From: Apostichopus japonicus
Taxonomy: Eukaryota > Echinodermata > Holothuroidea > Aspidochirotida > Stichopodidae
NCBI RefSeq assembly: GCF_037975245.1
Contig: NC_092576.1
Location: 20,957,611 to 21,021,610, forward strand
Length of the DNA: 64,000 nt
Reading direction: 5' to 3'
In this document: positions 13,820 through 28,299 of the stretch, in pieces
Layout: the number at the start of each line of letters is the position of its first letter
Position numbering within the stretch: the stretch's first letter is position 1
Program-made: the position numbers and the translations under genes
Notes under the pieces: model-generated
What the model was told of the DNA's origin: nothing
Database searches by the model: none
The model's input: only the letters and a program-made list of their open reading frames with translations

Positions 13820-14500
13820 TCGGTACCGCACATTCGATTGATCGGTACGGAACATTCGATTGATCGGTACGGAACATTCGATTGATCGGTACCGCCCATT
13901 CGATTGATCCGTAGTGCACATTCGATTGATCGGTACCGCACATTCGATTGATCGGTACCGCACATTCGATTGATCGGTACGGAACATTCGATTGATCGGT
14001 ACCGCACATTCGATTGATCGGAACGGAACATTCGATTGATCGGTACCGCACATTCGATTGATCGGTACCGCACATTCGATTGATCGGTACCGCACATTCG
14101 ATTGATCGGTACTGCACATTCGATTGATCGGTACTACACATTCGATTGATCGGTACCGCACATTCGATTGATCGTACCGCACATTCGATTGATCGGTACC
14201 GCACATTCGATTGATCGGTACCGCACATTCGATTGATCGGTACCGCACATTCGATTGATCGGTACCGCACATTCGATTGATCGGTACCGCACATTCGATT
14301 GATCGGAACGGAACATTCGATTGATCGGTACCGCATATTCGATTGATCCGTACGGCACATTCGATTGATCGGAACGGAACATTCGATTGATCGGTACGGA
14401 ACATTCGTTTGATCGGTACGGAACATTCGATTGATCGGTATGGAACATTCGATTGATCGGTAAGGAACATTCGATTGATCGGTACCGCACATTCGATTGA
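13820..14500 (+). repeat. 725-bp tandem duplicate, copy 2
   Basis: This is the second member of the 725 bp pair. Both members recur in D3 copy 2 (about 21,035-21,715 and 21,760-22,440), so the 725 bp duplication is older than the 7.9 kb one. Confidence 0.8.
14162..14182 (+). repeat. 21-bp off-length unit (copy of the 13437 unit)
   Basis: It has the same deletion and the same neighbours as the unit at 13437, 725 bp downstream, so it is a copy carried by the tandem duplication and not an independent event. Confidence 0.95.
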
Positions 14501-14639
14501 TCCGTACCGCACATTCGATTGATCGGTCACGCACATTCGATTGATCGGTAAGGAACATTCGATTGATCGGTACCGCACATTCGATTGATCGGAACGGAAC
14601 ATTCGATTGATCGGTACCGCACATTCGATTGATCCGTAC

Positions 14640-15937
14640 CGCACATTCGATTGATCGGTCACGCACATTCGATTGATCGGTACGGAACATTCGTGTGATC
14701 GGTACCGCACATTCGATTAATCGGTACGGAACATTCGATTGATCTGTAAAGAACATTCGATTGATCGGTACTGCACATTCGATTGATCGGTACCGCACAT
14801 TCGATTGATCGGTACTGCACATTCGATTGATCGGTACCGCACATTCGATTGATCGGTACCGCACATTCGATTGATCGGTACCGCACATTCGATTGATCGG
14901 TACCGCACATTCGATTGATCGGTACCGCACATTCGATTGATCGGTACCGCACATTCGATTGATCGGTACCGCACATTCGATTGATCGGTACCCCACATTC
15001 GATTGATCGGTACCGCACATTCGATTGATCGGTACCGCACATTCGATTGATCGGTACCGCACATTCGATTGATCGGTACCGCACATTCGATTGATCGGTA
15101 CCGCACATTCGATTGATCCGTACCGCACATTCGATTGATCGGTACCGCACATTCAATTGATCGGAACGGAACATTCGATTGATCGGTACCGCACATTCGA
15201 TTGATCCGTACCGCACATTCGATTGATCGGAACGGAACATTCGATTGATCGGTACCGCATATTCGATTGATCCGTACGGCACATTCGATTGATCGGTCAC
15301 TCACATTCGATTGATCGGTACGGAACATTCGTTTGATCGGTACCGCACATTCGATTGATCGGTATGGAACATTCGATTGATCGGTAAGGAACATTCGATT
15401 GATCGGTACCTCACATTCGATTGATCCGTACCGCACATTCGATTGATCGGTCACGCACATTCGATTGATCGGTAAGGAACATTCGATTGATCGGTACCGC
15501 ACATTCGATTGATCGGAACGGAACATTCGATTGATCGGTACCGCACATTCGATTGATCCGTACCGCACATTCGATTGATCGGTCACGCACATTCGATTGA
15601 TCGGTACGGAACATTCGTGTGATCGGTACCGCACATTCGATTAATCGGTACGGAACATTCGATTGATCTGTAAGGAACATTCGATTGATCGGTACTGCAC
15701 ATTCGATTGATCGGTACCGCACATTCGATTGATCGAAACGGAACATTCGATTGATCGGTACCGCACATTCGTTTGATCGGTACCGCACATTCGATTGATC
15801 GGTACCGCACATTCGATTGATCGGTACTGCACATTCGCTTGATCGGTACTGCACATTCGATTGATCGGTACCGCACATTCGATTGATCGGTACCGCACAT
15901 TCGATTGATCGGTACCGCACATTCGATTGATCCGTAC
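14640..15937 (+). repeat. 1,298-bp tandem duplicate, copy 1
   Basis: Fifty-nine units whose order is repeated directly in the next 1,298 bp. Shared marks are GGTACCCCAC (14990 and 16288), ATTCAATTG (15152 and 16450) and GGTCACTCAC (15297 and 16595). The two copies abut, so this is a simple tandem duplication. Confidence 0.85.
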
Positions 15938-17235
15938 CGCACATTCGATTGATCGGTCACGCACATTCGATTGATCGGTACGGAACATTCGTGTGATCGG
16001 TACCGCACATTCGATTAATCGGTACGGAACATTCGATTGATCTGTAAAGAACATTCGATTGATCGGTACCGCACATTCGATTGATCGGTACCGCACATTC
16101 GATTGATCGGTACTGCACATTCGATTGATCGGTACCGCACATTCGATTGATCGGTACCGCACATTCGATTGATCGGTACCGCACATTCGATTGATCGGTA
16201 CCGCACATTCGATTGATCGGTACCGCACATTCGATTGATCGGTACCGCACATTCGATTGATCGGTACCGCACATTCGATTGATCGGTACCCCACATTCGA
16301 TTGATCGGTACCGCACATTCGATTGATCGGTACCGCACATTCGATTGATCGGTACCGCACATTCGATTGATCGGTACCGCACATTCGATTGATCGGTACC
16401 GCACATTCGATTGATCCGTACCGCACATTCGATTGATCGGTACCGCACATTCAATTGATCGGAACGGAACATTCGATTGATCGGTACCGCACATTCGATT
16501 GATCCGTACCGCACATTCGATTGATCGGAACGGAACATTCGATTGATCGGTACCGCATATTCGATTGATCCGTACGGCACATTCGATTGATCGGTCACTC
16601 ACATTCGATTGATCGGTACGGAACATTCGTTTGATCGGTACCGCACATTCGATTGATCGGTATGGAACATTCGATTGATCGGTAAGGAACATTCGATTGA
16701 TCGGTACCTCACATTCGATTGATCCGTACCGCACATTCGATTGATCGGTCACGCACATTCGATTGATCGGTAAGGAACATTCGATTGATCGGTACCGCAC
16801 ATTCGATTGATCGGAACGGAACATTCGATTGATCGGTACCGCACATTCGATTGATCCGTACCGCACATTCGATTGATCGGTCACGCACATTCGATTGATC
16901 GGTACGGAACATTCGTGTGATCGGTACCGCACATTCGATTAATCGGTACGGAACATTCGATTGATCTGTAAGGAACATTCGATTGATCGGTACTGCACAT
17001 TCGATTGATCGGTACCGCACATTCGATTGATCGAAACGGAACATTCGATTGATCGGTACCGCACATTCGTTTGATCGGTACCGCACATTCGATTGATCGG
17101 TACCGCACATTCGATTGATCGGTACTGCACATTCGCTTGATCGGTACTGCACATTCGATTGATCGGTACCGCACATTCGATTGATCGGTACCGCACATTC
17201 GATTGATCGGTACCGCACATTCGATTGATCGGTAC
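15938..17235 (+). repeat. 1,298-bp tandem duplicate, copy 2
   Basis: This is the second member. It differs by scattered unit changes, for example GGTACCGCAC near 16067 where copy 1 has GGTACTGCAC near 14769. The GGTACCCCAC mark recurs at about 22,930 in D3 copy 2. Confidence 0.85.
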
Positions 17236-17871
17236 CGCACATTCGATTGATCGGTACCGCACATTCGATTGATCGGTACGGAACATTCGATTGATCGGTA
17301 CCGCACATTCGATTGATCGGTACCGCACATTCGATTGATCGGTACCGCACATTCGATTGATCCGTACCGCACATTCGATTGATCGGTACCGCACATTCGA
17401 TTGATCGGTACGGAACATTCGATTGATCGGTACTGCACATTCGATTGATCGGTACCGAACATTCGATTGATCGGTACCGCACATTCGATTGATCGGTACC
17501 GCACATTCGATTGATCGGAACGGAACATTCGATTGATCGGTACCGCACATTCGATTGATCGGTACCGCACATTCGATTGATCGGTACCGCACATTCGATT
17601 GATCGGTACTGCACATTCGATTGATTGGTACTGCACATTCGATTGATCGGTACCGCACATTCGATTGATCCGTACCGCACATTCGATTGATCGGTACCGC
17701 ACATTCGATTGATCGGTACCGCACATTCGATTGATCGGTACCGCACATTCGATTGATCGGTACCGCACATTCGATTGATCGGTACCGCACATTCGATTGA
17801 TCGGAACGGAACATTCGATTGATCGGTACCGCATATTCGATTGATCCGTACGGCACATTCGATTGATCGGT
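16511..17871 (+). repeat. Segmental duplicate of 1.36 kb (partner 5755-7115)
   Basis: This is the downstream partner of the 10,756 bp pair. At its right end the two-unit motif GCATATTCG plus CGTACGGCAC is doubled (about 17,827-17,914), a small local expansion also present in the 6,642 bp relative at about 24,470-24,556. Confidence 0.8.
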
Positions 17872-18560
17872 ACCGCATATTCGATTGATCCGTACGGCAC
17901 ATTCGATTGATCGGTCACTCACATTCGATTGATCGGTACGGAACATTCGTTTGATCGGTACCGCACATTCGATTGATCGGTATGGAACATTCGATTGATC
18001 GGTAAGGAAAATTCGATTGATCGGTACCTCACATTCGATTGATCCGTACCTCACATTCGATTGATCCGTACCGCACATTCGATTGATCGGTCACGCACAT
18101 TCGATTGATCGGTAAGGAACATTCGATTGATCGGTACCGCACATTCGATTGATCGGAACGGAACATTCGATTGATCGGTACCGCACATTCGATTGATCCG
18201 TACCGCACATTCGATTGATCGGTCACGCACATTCGATTGATCGGTACGGAACATTCGTGTGATCGGTACCGCACATTCGATTAATCGGTACGGAACATTC
18301 GATTGATCTGTAAGGAACATTCGATTGATCGGTACTGCACATTCGATTGATCGGTACCGCACATTCGATTGATCGAAACGGAACATTCGATTGATCGGTA
18401 CCGCACATTCGTTTGATCGGTACCGCACATTCGATTGATCGGTACCGCACATTCGATTGATCGGTACTGCACATTCGCTTGATCGGTACTGCACATGCGA
18501 TTGATCGGTACCGCACATTCGATTGATCGGTACCGCACATTCGATTGATCGGTACCGCAC

Positions 18561-18714
18561 ATTCGATTGATCCGTACCGCACATTCGATTGATCGGTCAC
18601 GCACATTCGCTTGATCGGTACGGAACATTCCTTTGATCGGTACCGCACATTCGATTGATCGGTACGGAACATTCGATTGATCGGTAAGGAACATTCGATT
18701 GATCGGTACTGCAC
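18561..18714 (+). repeat. Seven-unit signature, copy 5 of 11
   Basis: The diagnostic unit is at 18627, inside D4 copy 1. It is preceded by the private GCACATGCG change (18,492) shared only with copy 6. Confidence 0.9.
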
Positions 18715-21376
18715 ATTCGATTGATCGGTACCGCACATTCGATTGATTGGAACCGCACATTCGATTGATCGGTACGGAACATTCGATTGATCGGTACGGA
18801 ACATTCGATTGATCGGTACCGCACATTCGATTGATCGGTACGGAACATTCGTTTGATCGGTACCGCACATTCGATTGATCGGTACCGCACATTCGATTGA
18901 TCGGTACCGCACATTCGATTGATCGGTACTGCACATTCGATTGATCGGTACCGAACATTCGATTGATCGGTACCGCACATTCGATTGATCGGTACCGCAC
19001 ATTCGATTGATCGGAACGGAACATTCGTTTGATCGGTACCGCACATTCGATTGATCGGTACCGCACATTCGATTGATCGGTACGGAACATTCGTTTGATC
19101 GGTACTGCACATTCGATTGATCGGTACCGCACATTCGATTGATCGGTCACGCACATTCGATTGATCGGTACGGAACATTCGTTTGATCGGTATCGCACAT
19201 TCGATTGATCGGTACGGAACATTCGATTGATCGGTAAGGAACATTCGATTGATCGGTACCGCACATTCGATTGATCGGTACGGAACATTCGATTGATCGG
19301 TAAGGAACATTCGATTGATCGGTACTGCACATTCGATTGATCGGTACCGCACATTCGATTGATCGGTACCGCACATTCGATTGATCGGTACGGAACATTC
19401 GTTTGATCGGTACCGCACATTCGATTGATCGGTACCGCACATTCGATTGATCGGTACTGCACATTCGATTGATCGGTACTGCACATTCGATTGATCGGTA
19501 CCGCACATTCGATTGATCGGTACCGCACATTCGATTGATCGGTACCACACATTCGATTGATCGGTACCGCACATTCGATTGATCGGTACCACACATTCGA
19601 TTGATCAGTACCGCACATTCGATTGATCGGTACCGCACATTCGATTGATCGGTACCGCACATTCGATTGATCCGTACCGCACATTCGATTGATCGGTACC
19701 GCACATTCGATTTATCGGTACGGAACATTCGTGTGATCGGTACCGCACATTCGATTAATCGGTACGGAACATTCGATTGATCTGTAAAGAACATTCGATT
19801 GATCGGAACGGAACATTCGATTGATCGGTACCGCACATTCGATTAATCCGTACCGCACATTCGATTGATCGGTCACGACCATTCGATTGATCGGTACGGA
19901 ACATTCGTGTGATCGGTACCGCACATTCGATTGATCGGTACGGAACATTCGATTGATCTGTAAGGAACATTCGATTGATCGGTACTGCACATTTGATTGA
20001 TCGGTACCGCACATTCGATTGATCGGTACCGCACATTCGATTGATCGGTACCGCACATTCGATTGATCGGTACCGCACATTCGATTGATCGGTACCGCAC
20101 ATTCGATTGATCGGTACTGCACATTCGATTGATCGGTACTGCACATTCGATTGATCGGTTCCGCACATTCGATTGATCGGTACCGCACATTCGATTGATC
20201 GGTACCGCACATTCGATTGATCAGTACCGCACATTCGATTGATCGGTACCACACATTCGATTGATTGGTACCGCACATTCGATTGATCGGTACCGCACAT
20301 TCGATTGATCGGTACCGCACATTCGATTGATCGGTACCGCACATTCGATTGATCGGTACCGCACATTCGATTGATCGGTACCGCACATTCGATTGATCGG
20401 TACCGAACATTCGATTGATCGGTACCGCACATTCGATTGATCGGTACGGAACATTCGATTGATCGGTACCGCACATTCGATTGATCGGTACTGCACATTC
20501 GATTGATCGGTACCGCACATTCGATTGATCCGTAGTGCACATTCGATTGATCGGTACCGCACATTCGATTGATCGGTACGGAACATTCGATTGATCGGTA
20601 CTGCACATTCGATTGATCGGTACCGAACATTCGATTGATCGGTACCGCACATTCGATTGATCGGTACCGCACATTCGATTGATCGGTACGGAACATTCGA
20701 TTGATCGGTACCGCACATTCGATTGATCGGTACTGCACATTCGATTGATCGGTACCGCACATTCGATTGATCCGTACCGCACATTCGATTGATCGGTACC
20801 GCACATTCGATTGATCGGTACGGAACATTCGATTGATCGGTACTGCACATTCGATTGATCGGTACTGCACATTCGATTGATCGGTACCGCACATTCGATT
20901 GATCCGTACCGCACATTCGATTGATCGGTACCGCACATTCGATTGATCGGTACGGAACATTCGATTGATCGGTACTGCACATTCGATTGATCCGTAGTGC
21001 ACATTCGATTGATCGGTACCGCACATTCGATTGATCGGTACCGCACATTCGATTGATCGGTACGGAACATTCGATTGATCGGTACGGAACATTCGATTGA
21101 TCGGTACCGCACATTCGATTGATCCGTAGTGCACATTCGATTGATCGGTACCGCACATTCGATTGATCGGTACCGCACATTCGATTGATCGGTACGGAAC
21201 ATTCGATTGATCGGTACCGCACATTCGATTGATCGGAACGGAACATTCGATTGATCGGTACCGCACATTCGATTGATCGGTACCGCACATTCGATTGATC
21301 GGTACCGCACATTCGATTGATCGGTACTGCACATTCGATTGATCGGTACTGCACATTCGATTGATCGGTACCGCAC

Positions 21377-21397
21377 ATTCGATTGATCGTACCGCAC
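21377..21397 (+). repeat. 21-bp off-length unit (D3 copy of 13437)
   Basis: It lies exactly 7,940 bp downstream of the unit at 13437 with identical sequence and flanks. It is a passenger of the D3 duplication. Confidence 0.95.
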
Positions 21398-22101
21398 ATT
21401 CGATTGATCGGTACCGCACATTCGATTGATCGGTACCGCACATTCGATTGATCGGTACCGCACATTCGATTGATCGGTACCGCACATTCGATTGATCGGT
21501 ACCGCACATTCGATTGATCGGAACGGAACATTCGATTGATCGGTACCGCATATTCGATTGATCCGTACGGCACATTCGATTGATCGGAACGGAACATTCG
21601 ATTGATCGGTACGGAACATTCGTTTGATCGGTACGGAACATTCGATTGATCGGTATGGAACATTCGATTGATCGGTAAGGAACATTCGATTGATCGGTAC
21701 CGCACATTCGATTGATCCGTAGTGCACATTCGATTGATCGGTCACGCACATTCGATTGATCGGTACCGCACATTCGATTGATCGGTACGGAACATTCGAT
21801 TGATCGGTACGGAACATTCGATTGATCGGTACCGCACATTCGATTGATCCGTAGTGCACATTCGATTGATCGGTACCGCACATTCGATTGATCGGTACCG
21901 CACATTCGATTGATCGGTACGGAACATTCGATTGATCGGTACCGCACATTCGATTGATCGGAACGGAACATTCGATTGATCGGTACCGCACATTCGATTG
22001 ATCGGTACCGCACATTCGATTGATCGGTACCGCACATTCGATTGATCGGTACTGCACATTCGATTGATCGGTACTACACATTCGATTGATCGGTACCGCA
22101 C

Positions 22102-22122
22102 ATTCGATTGATCGTACCGCAC
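22102..22122 (+). repeat. 21-bp off-length unit (D3 copy of 14162)
   Basis: It lies exactly 7,940 bp downstream of the unit at 14162. With the other three it forms a nested set whose sharing pattern gives the order deletion, then 725 bp duplication, then 7.9 kb duplication. Confidence 0.95.
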
Positions 22123-22598
22123 ATTCGATTGATCGGTACCGCACATTCGATTGATCGGTACCGCACATTCGATTGATCGGTACCGCACATTCGATTGATC
22201 GGTACCGCACATTCGATTGATCGGTACCGCACATTCGATTGATCGGAACGGAACATTCGATTGATCGGTACCGCATATTCGATTGATCCGTACGGCACAT
22301 TCGATTGATCGGAACGGAACATTCGATTGATCGGTACGGAACATTCGTTTGATCGGTACGGAACATTCGATTGATCGGTATGGAACATTCGATTGATCGG
22401 TAAGGAACATTCGATTGATCGGTACCGCACATTCGATTGATCCGTACCGCACATTCGATTGATCGGTCACGCACATTCGATTGATCGGTAAGGAACATTC
22501 GATTGATCGGTACCGCACATTCGATTGATCGGAACGGAACATTCGATTGATCGGTACCGCACATTCGATTGATCCGTACCGCACATTCGATTGATCGG

Positions 22599-25480
22599 TC
22601 ACGCACATTCGATTGATCGGTACGGAACATTCGTGTGATCGGTACCGCACATTCGATTAATCGGTACGGAACATTCGATTGATCTGTAAAGAACATTCGA
22701 TTGATCGGTACTGCACATTCGATTGATCGGTACCGCACATTCGATTGATCGGTACTGCACATTCGATTGATCGGTACCGCACATTCGATTGATCGGTACC
22801 GCACATTCGATTGATCGGTACCGCACATTCGATTGATCGGTACCGCACATTCGATTGATCGGTACCGCACATTCGATTGATCGGTACCGCACATTCGATT
22901 GATCGGTACCGCACATTCGATTGATCGGTACCCCACATTCGATTGATCGGTACCGCACATTCGATTGATCGGTACCGCACATTCGATTGATCGGTACCGC
23001 ACATTCGATTGATCGGTACCGCACATTCGATTGATCGGTACCGCACATTCGATTGATCCGTACCGCACATTCGATTGATCGGTACCGCACATTCAATTGA
23101 TCGGAACGGAACATTCGATTGATCGGTACCGCACATTCGATTGATCCGTACCGCACATTCGATTGATCGGAACGGAACATTCGATTGATCGGTACCGCAT
23201 ATTCGATTGATCCGTACGGCACATTCGATTGATCGGTCACTCACATTCGATTGATCGGTACGGAACATTCGTTTGATCGGTACCGCACATTCGATTGATC
23301 GGTATGGAACATTCGATTGATCGGTAAGGAACATTCGATTGATCGGTACCTCACATTCGATTGATCCGTACCGCACATTCGATTGATCGGTCACGCACAT
23401 TCGATTGATCGGTAAGGAACATTCGATTGATCGGTACCGCACATTCGATTGATCTCAACGGAACATTCGATTGATCGGTACCGCACATTCGATTGATCCG
23501 TACCGCACATTCGATTGATCGGTCACGCACATTCGATTGATCGGTACGGAACATTCGTGTGATCGGTACCGCACATTCGATTAATCGGTACGGAACATTC
23601 GATTGATCTGTAAGGAACATTCGATTGATCGGTACTGCACATTCGATTGATCGGTACCGCACATTCGATTGATCGAAACGGAACATTCGATTGATCGGTA
23701 CCGCACATTCGTTTGATCGGTACCGCACATTCGATTGATCGGTACCGCACATTCGATTGATCGGTACTGCACATTCGCTTGATCGGTACTGCACATTCGA
23801 TTGATCGGTACCGCACATTCGATTGATCGGTACCGCACATTCGATTGATCGGTACCGCACATTCGATTGATCGGTACCGCACATTCGATTGATCGGTACC
23901 GCACATTCGATTGATCGGTACGGAACATTCGATTGATCGGTACCGCACATTCGATTGATCGGTACCGCACATTCGATTGATCGGTACCGCACATTCGATT
24001 GATCCGTACCGCACATTCGATTGATCGGTACCGCACATTCGATTGATCGGTACGGAACATTCGATTGATCGGTACTGCACATTCGATTGATCGGTACCGA
24101 ACATTCGATTGATCGGTACCGCACATTCGATTGATCGGTACCGCACATTCGATTGATCGGAACGGAACATTCGATTGATCGGTACCGCACATTCGATTGA
24201 TCGGTACCGCACATTCGATTGATCGGTACCGCACATTCGATTGATCGGTACTGCACATTCGATTGATTGGTACTGCACATTCGATTGATCGGTACCGCAC
24301 ATTCGATTGATCCGTACCGCACATTCGATTGATCGGTACCGCACATTCGATTGATCGGTACCGCACATTCGATTGATCGGTACCGCACATTCGATTGATC
24401 GGTACCGCACATTCGATTGATCGGTACCGCACATTCGATTGATCGGAACGGAACATTCGATTGATCGGTACCGCATATTCGATTGATCCGTACGGCACAT
24501 TCGATTGATCGGTACCGCATATTCGATTGATCCGTACGGCACATTCGATTGATCGGTCACTCACATTCGATTGATCGGTACGGAACATTCGTTTGATCGG
24601 TACCGCACATTCGATTGATCGGTATGGAACATTCGATTGATCGGTAAGGAAAATTCGATTGATCGGTACCTCACATTCGATTGATCCGTACCTCACATTC
24701 GATTGATCCGTACCGCACATTCGATTGATCGGTCACGCACATTCGATTGATCGGTAAGGAACATTCGATTGATCGGTACCGCACATTCGATTGATCGGAA
24801 CGGAACATTCGATTGATCGGTACCGCACATTCGATTGATCCGTACCGCACATTCGATTGATCGGTCACGCACATTCGATTGATCGGTACGGAACATTCGT
24901 GTGATCGGTACCGCACATTCGATTAATCGGTACGGAACATTCGATTGATCTGTAAGGAACATTCGATTGATCGGTACTGCACATTCGATTGATCGGTACC
25001 GCACATTCGATTGATCGAAACGGAACATTCGATTGATCGGTACCGCACATTCGTTTGATCGGTACCGCACATTCGATTGATCGGTACCGCACATTCGATT
25101 GATCGGTACTGCACATTCGCTTGATCGGTACTGCACATGCGATTGATCGGTACCGCACATTCGATTGATCGGTACCGCACATTCGATTGATCGGTACCGC
25201 ACATTCGATTGATCCGTACCGCACATTCGATTGATCGGTCACGCACATTCGCTTGATCGGTACGGAACATTCCTTTGATCGGTACCGCACATTCGATTGA
25301 TCGGTACGGAACATTCGATTGATCGGTAAGGAACATTCGATTGATCGGTACTGCACATTCGATTGATCGGTACCGCACATTCGATTGATTGGAACCGCAC
25401 ATTCGATTGATCGGTACGGAACATTCGATTGATCGGTACGGAACATTCGATTGATCGGTACCGCACATTCGATTGATCGG
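22599..25480 (+). repeat. Segmental duplicate D4, copy 2 (partner 15957-18840)
   Basis: This is the downstream member. It overlaps D3 copy 2 from 22,599 to 23,870, so that stretch has two relatives in the window: one at -7,940 bp (14,659-15,930) and one at -6,642 bp (15,957-17,228). Confidence 0.9.
25203..25356 (+). repeat. Seven-unit signature, copy 6 of 11
   Basis: The diagnostic unit is at 25269, 6,642 bp after copy 5. It is the last copy before a 10.2 kb stretch without one, which includes the transitional zone. Confidence 0.9.
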
Positions 25481-27732
25481 TACCGCACATTCGATTGATC
25501 GGTACCGCACATTCGATTGATCCGTACCGCACATTCGATTGAGCGGTACCGCACATTCGATTGATCGGTACGGAACATTCGATTGATCGGAACGGAACAT
25601 TCGTTTGATCGGTACCGCACATTCGATTGATCGGTACCGCACATTCGATTGATCGGTACGGAACATTCGTTTGATCGGTACTGCACATTCGATTGATCGG
25701 TACCGCACATTCGATTGATCGGTCACGCACATTCGATTGATCGGTACGGAACATTCGTTTGATCGGTATCGCACATTCGATTGATCGGTACGGAACATTC
25801 GATTGATCGGTAAGGAACATTCGATTGATCGGTACCGCACATTCGATTGATCGGTACGGAACATTCGATTGATCGGTAAGGAACATTCGATTGATCGGTA
25901 CTGCACATTCGATTGATCGGTACCGCACATTCGATTGATCGGTACCGCACATTCGATTGATCGGTACGGAACATTCGTTTGATCGGTACCGCACATTCGA
26001 TTGATCGGTACCGCACATTCGATTGATCGGTACTGCACATTCGATTGATCGGTACTGCACATTCGATTGATCGGTACCGCACATTCGATTGATCGGTACC
26101 GCACATTCGATTGATCGGTACCACACATTCGATTGATCAGTACCGCACATTCGATTGATCGGTACCGCACATTCGATTGATCGGTACCGCACATTCGATT
26201 GATCGGTACCGCACATTCGATTGATCGGTACCGCACATTCGATTGATCGGTACCGAACATTCGATTGATCGGTACCGCACATTCGATTGATCGGTACGGA
26301 ACATTCGATTGATCGGTACCGCACATTCGATTGATCGGTACTGCACATTCGATTGATCGGTACCGCACATTCGATTGATCCGTACCGCACATTCGATTGA
26401 TCGGTACCGCACATTCGATTGATCGGTACGGAACATTCGATTGATCGGTACTGCACATTCGATTGATCGGTACCGAACATTCGATTGATCGGTACCGCAC
26501 ATTCGATTGATCGGTACCGCACATTCGATTGATCGGAACGGAACATTCGATTGATCGGTACCGCACATTCGATTGATCGGTACCGCACATTCGATTGATC
26601 GCTACCGCACATTCGATTGATCGGTACTGCACATTCGATTGATCGGTACTGCACATTCGATTGATCGGTACCGCACATTCGATTGATCGGTACCGCACAT
26701 TCGATTGATCGGTACCGCACATTCGATTTATCGGTACCGCACATTCGATTGATCGGTACCGCACATTCGATTGATCGGTAAGGAACATTCGATTGATCGG
26801 TACCGCACATTCGATTGATCGGAACGGAACATTCGATTGATCGGTACCGCACATTCGATTAATCCGTACCGCACATTCGATTGATCGGTCACGAACATTC
26901 GATTGATCGGTACGGAACATTCGTGTGATCGGTACCGCACATTCGATTGATCGGTACCGCACATTCGATTGATCTGTAAGGAACATTCGATTGATCGGTA
27001 CTGCACATTCGATTGATCGGTACCGCACATTCGATTGATCGGTACCGCACATTCGATTGATCGGTACCGCACATTCGATTGATCGGTACCGCACATTCGA
27101 TTGATCGGTACCGCACATTCGATTGATCAGTACCGCACATTCGATTGATCGGTACCGTACATTCGATTGATCGGTACCGCACATTCGATTGATCGGTACC
27201 GCACATTCGATTGATCGGTACCGCACATTCGATTGATCGGTACCGCACATTCGATTGATCGGTACCGCACATTCGATTGATCGGTACCGCACATTCGATT
27301 GATCGGTACCGAACATTCGATTGATCGGTACCGCACATTCGATTGATCGGTACGGAACATTCGATTGATCGGTACCGCACATTCGATTGATCGGTACTGC
27401 ACATTCGATTGATCGGTACCGCACATTCGATTGATCCGTAGTGCACATTCGATTGATCGGTACCGCACATTCGATTGATCGGTACGGAACATTCGATTGA
27501 TCGGTACTGCACATTCGATTGATCGGTACCGAACATTCGATTGATCGGTACCGCACATTCGATTGATCGGTACCGCACATTCGATTGATCGGTACGGAAC
27601 ATTCGATTGATCGGTACCGCACATTCGATTGATCGGTACTGCACATTCGATTGATCGGTACCGCACATTCGATTGATCCGTACCGCACATTCGATTGATC
27701 GGTACCGCACATTCGATTGATCGGTACAGCAC

Positions 27733-27776
27733 ATTCGATTGATCTATACGGAAAACTCGATTGATTGGTACCGCAC
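27733..27776 (+). repeat. Two unusually diverged adjacent units
   Basis: These two units contain GATCTATACGGAAA followed by ACTCGATTGATTGG. Together they carry more substitutions than any other adjacent pair I noticed, and the unit before ends GGTACAGCAC. Length and phase are normal (22 bp each). No insertion or unique sequence is present. Confidence 0.8.
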
Positions 27777-28299
27777 ATTCGATTGATCGGTACCGCACAT
27801 TCGATTGATCGGTACCGCACATTCGATTGATCGGTACTGCACATTCGATTGATCGGTACGGAACATTCGATTGATCGGTACCGCACATTCGATTGATCGG
27901 TACTGCACATTCGATTGATCGGTACCGCACATTCGATTGATCCGTACTGCACATTCGATTGATCGGTACTGCACATTCGATTGATCGGTACTGCACATTC
28001 GATTGATCGGTACCGCACATTCGATTGATCGGTACCGCACATTCGATTGATCGGTACCGCACATTCGATTGATCGGTACCGCACATTCGATTGATCGGTA
28101 CTGCACATTCGATTGATCGGTACCGCACATTCGATTGATCGGTACCGAACATTCGATTGATCGGTACCGCACATTCGATTGATCCGTACCGCACATTCGA
28201 TTGATCGGTACGGAACATTCGATTGATCGGTACCGCACATTCGATTGATCGGTACCGCACATTCGATTGATCCGTACCGCACATTCGATTGATCGGTAC

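Larger units (their letters stand above)
11810..15930 (+). repeat. Segmental duplicate D3, copy 1 (partner 19640-23870)
   Basis: About 4.1 kb of subtype order matches at 7,830 bp up to about 12,180 and at 7,940 bp thereafter, because the partner has five extra units near 20,100-20,160. The 7,940 bp offset is 361 units less two bases, which is explained by the two 21 bp units carried inside each copy (13437 and 14162; 21377 and 22102). The match ends where CGTACCGCAC here is GGTACCGCAC in the partner (15931 and 23871). Confidence 0.9.
15957..18840 (+). repeat. Segmental duplicate D4, copy 1 (partner 22599-25480)
   Basis: About 2.9 kb matches at 6,642 bp, which is 302 units minus the two 21 bp units in between. 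Shared marks include GGAAAATTCG (18005 and 24647), GCACATGCG (18492 and 25134) and ATTCCTTTGATC (18627 and 25269). The match ends where GGTACGGAAC here is GGTACCGCAC in the partner. Confidence 0.9.
19640..23870 (+). repeat. Segmental duplicate D3, copy 2 (partner 11810-15930)
   Basis: This is the partner of D3. It shares the rare marks CGTAGTGCAC, GATCGTACCGCAC and GTACTACAC (near 14134 and 22074). A private change, GATCTCAACGG at 23451 in place of GATCGGAACGG, dates from after the duplication. Confidence 0.9.
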
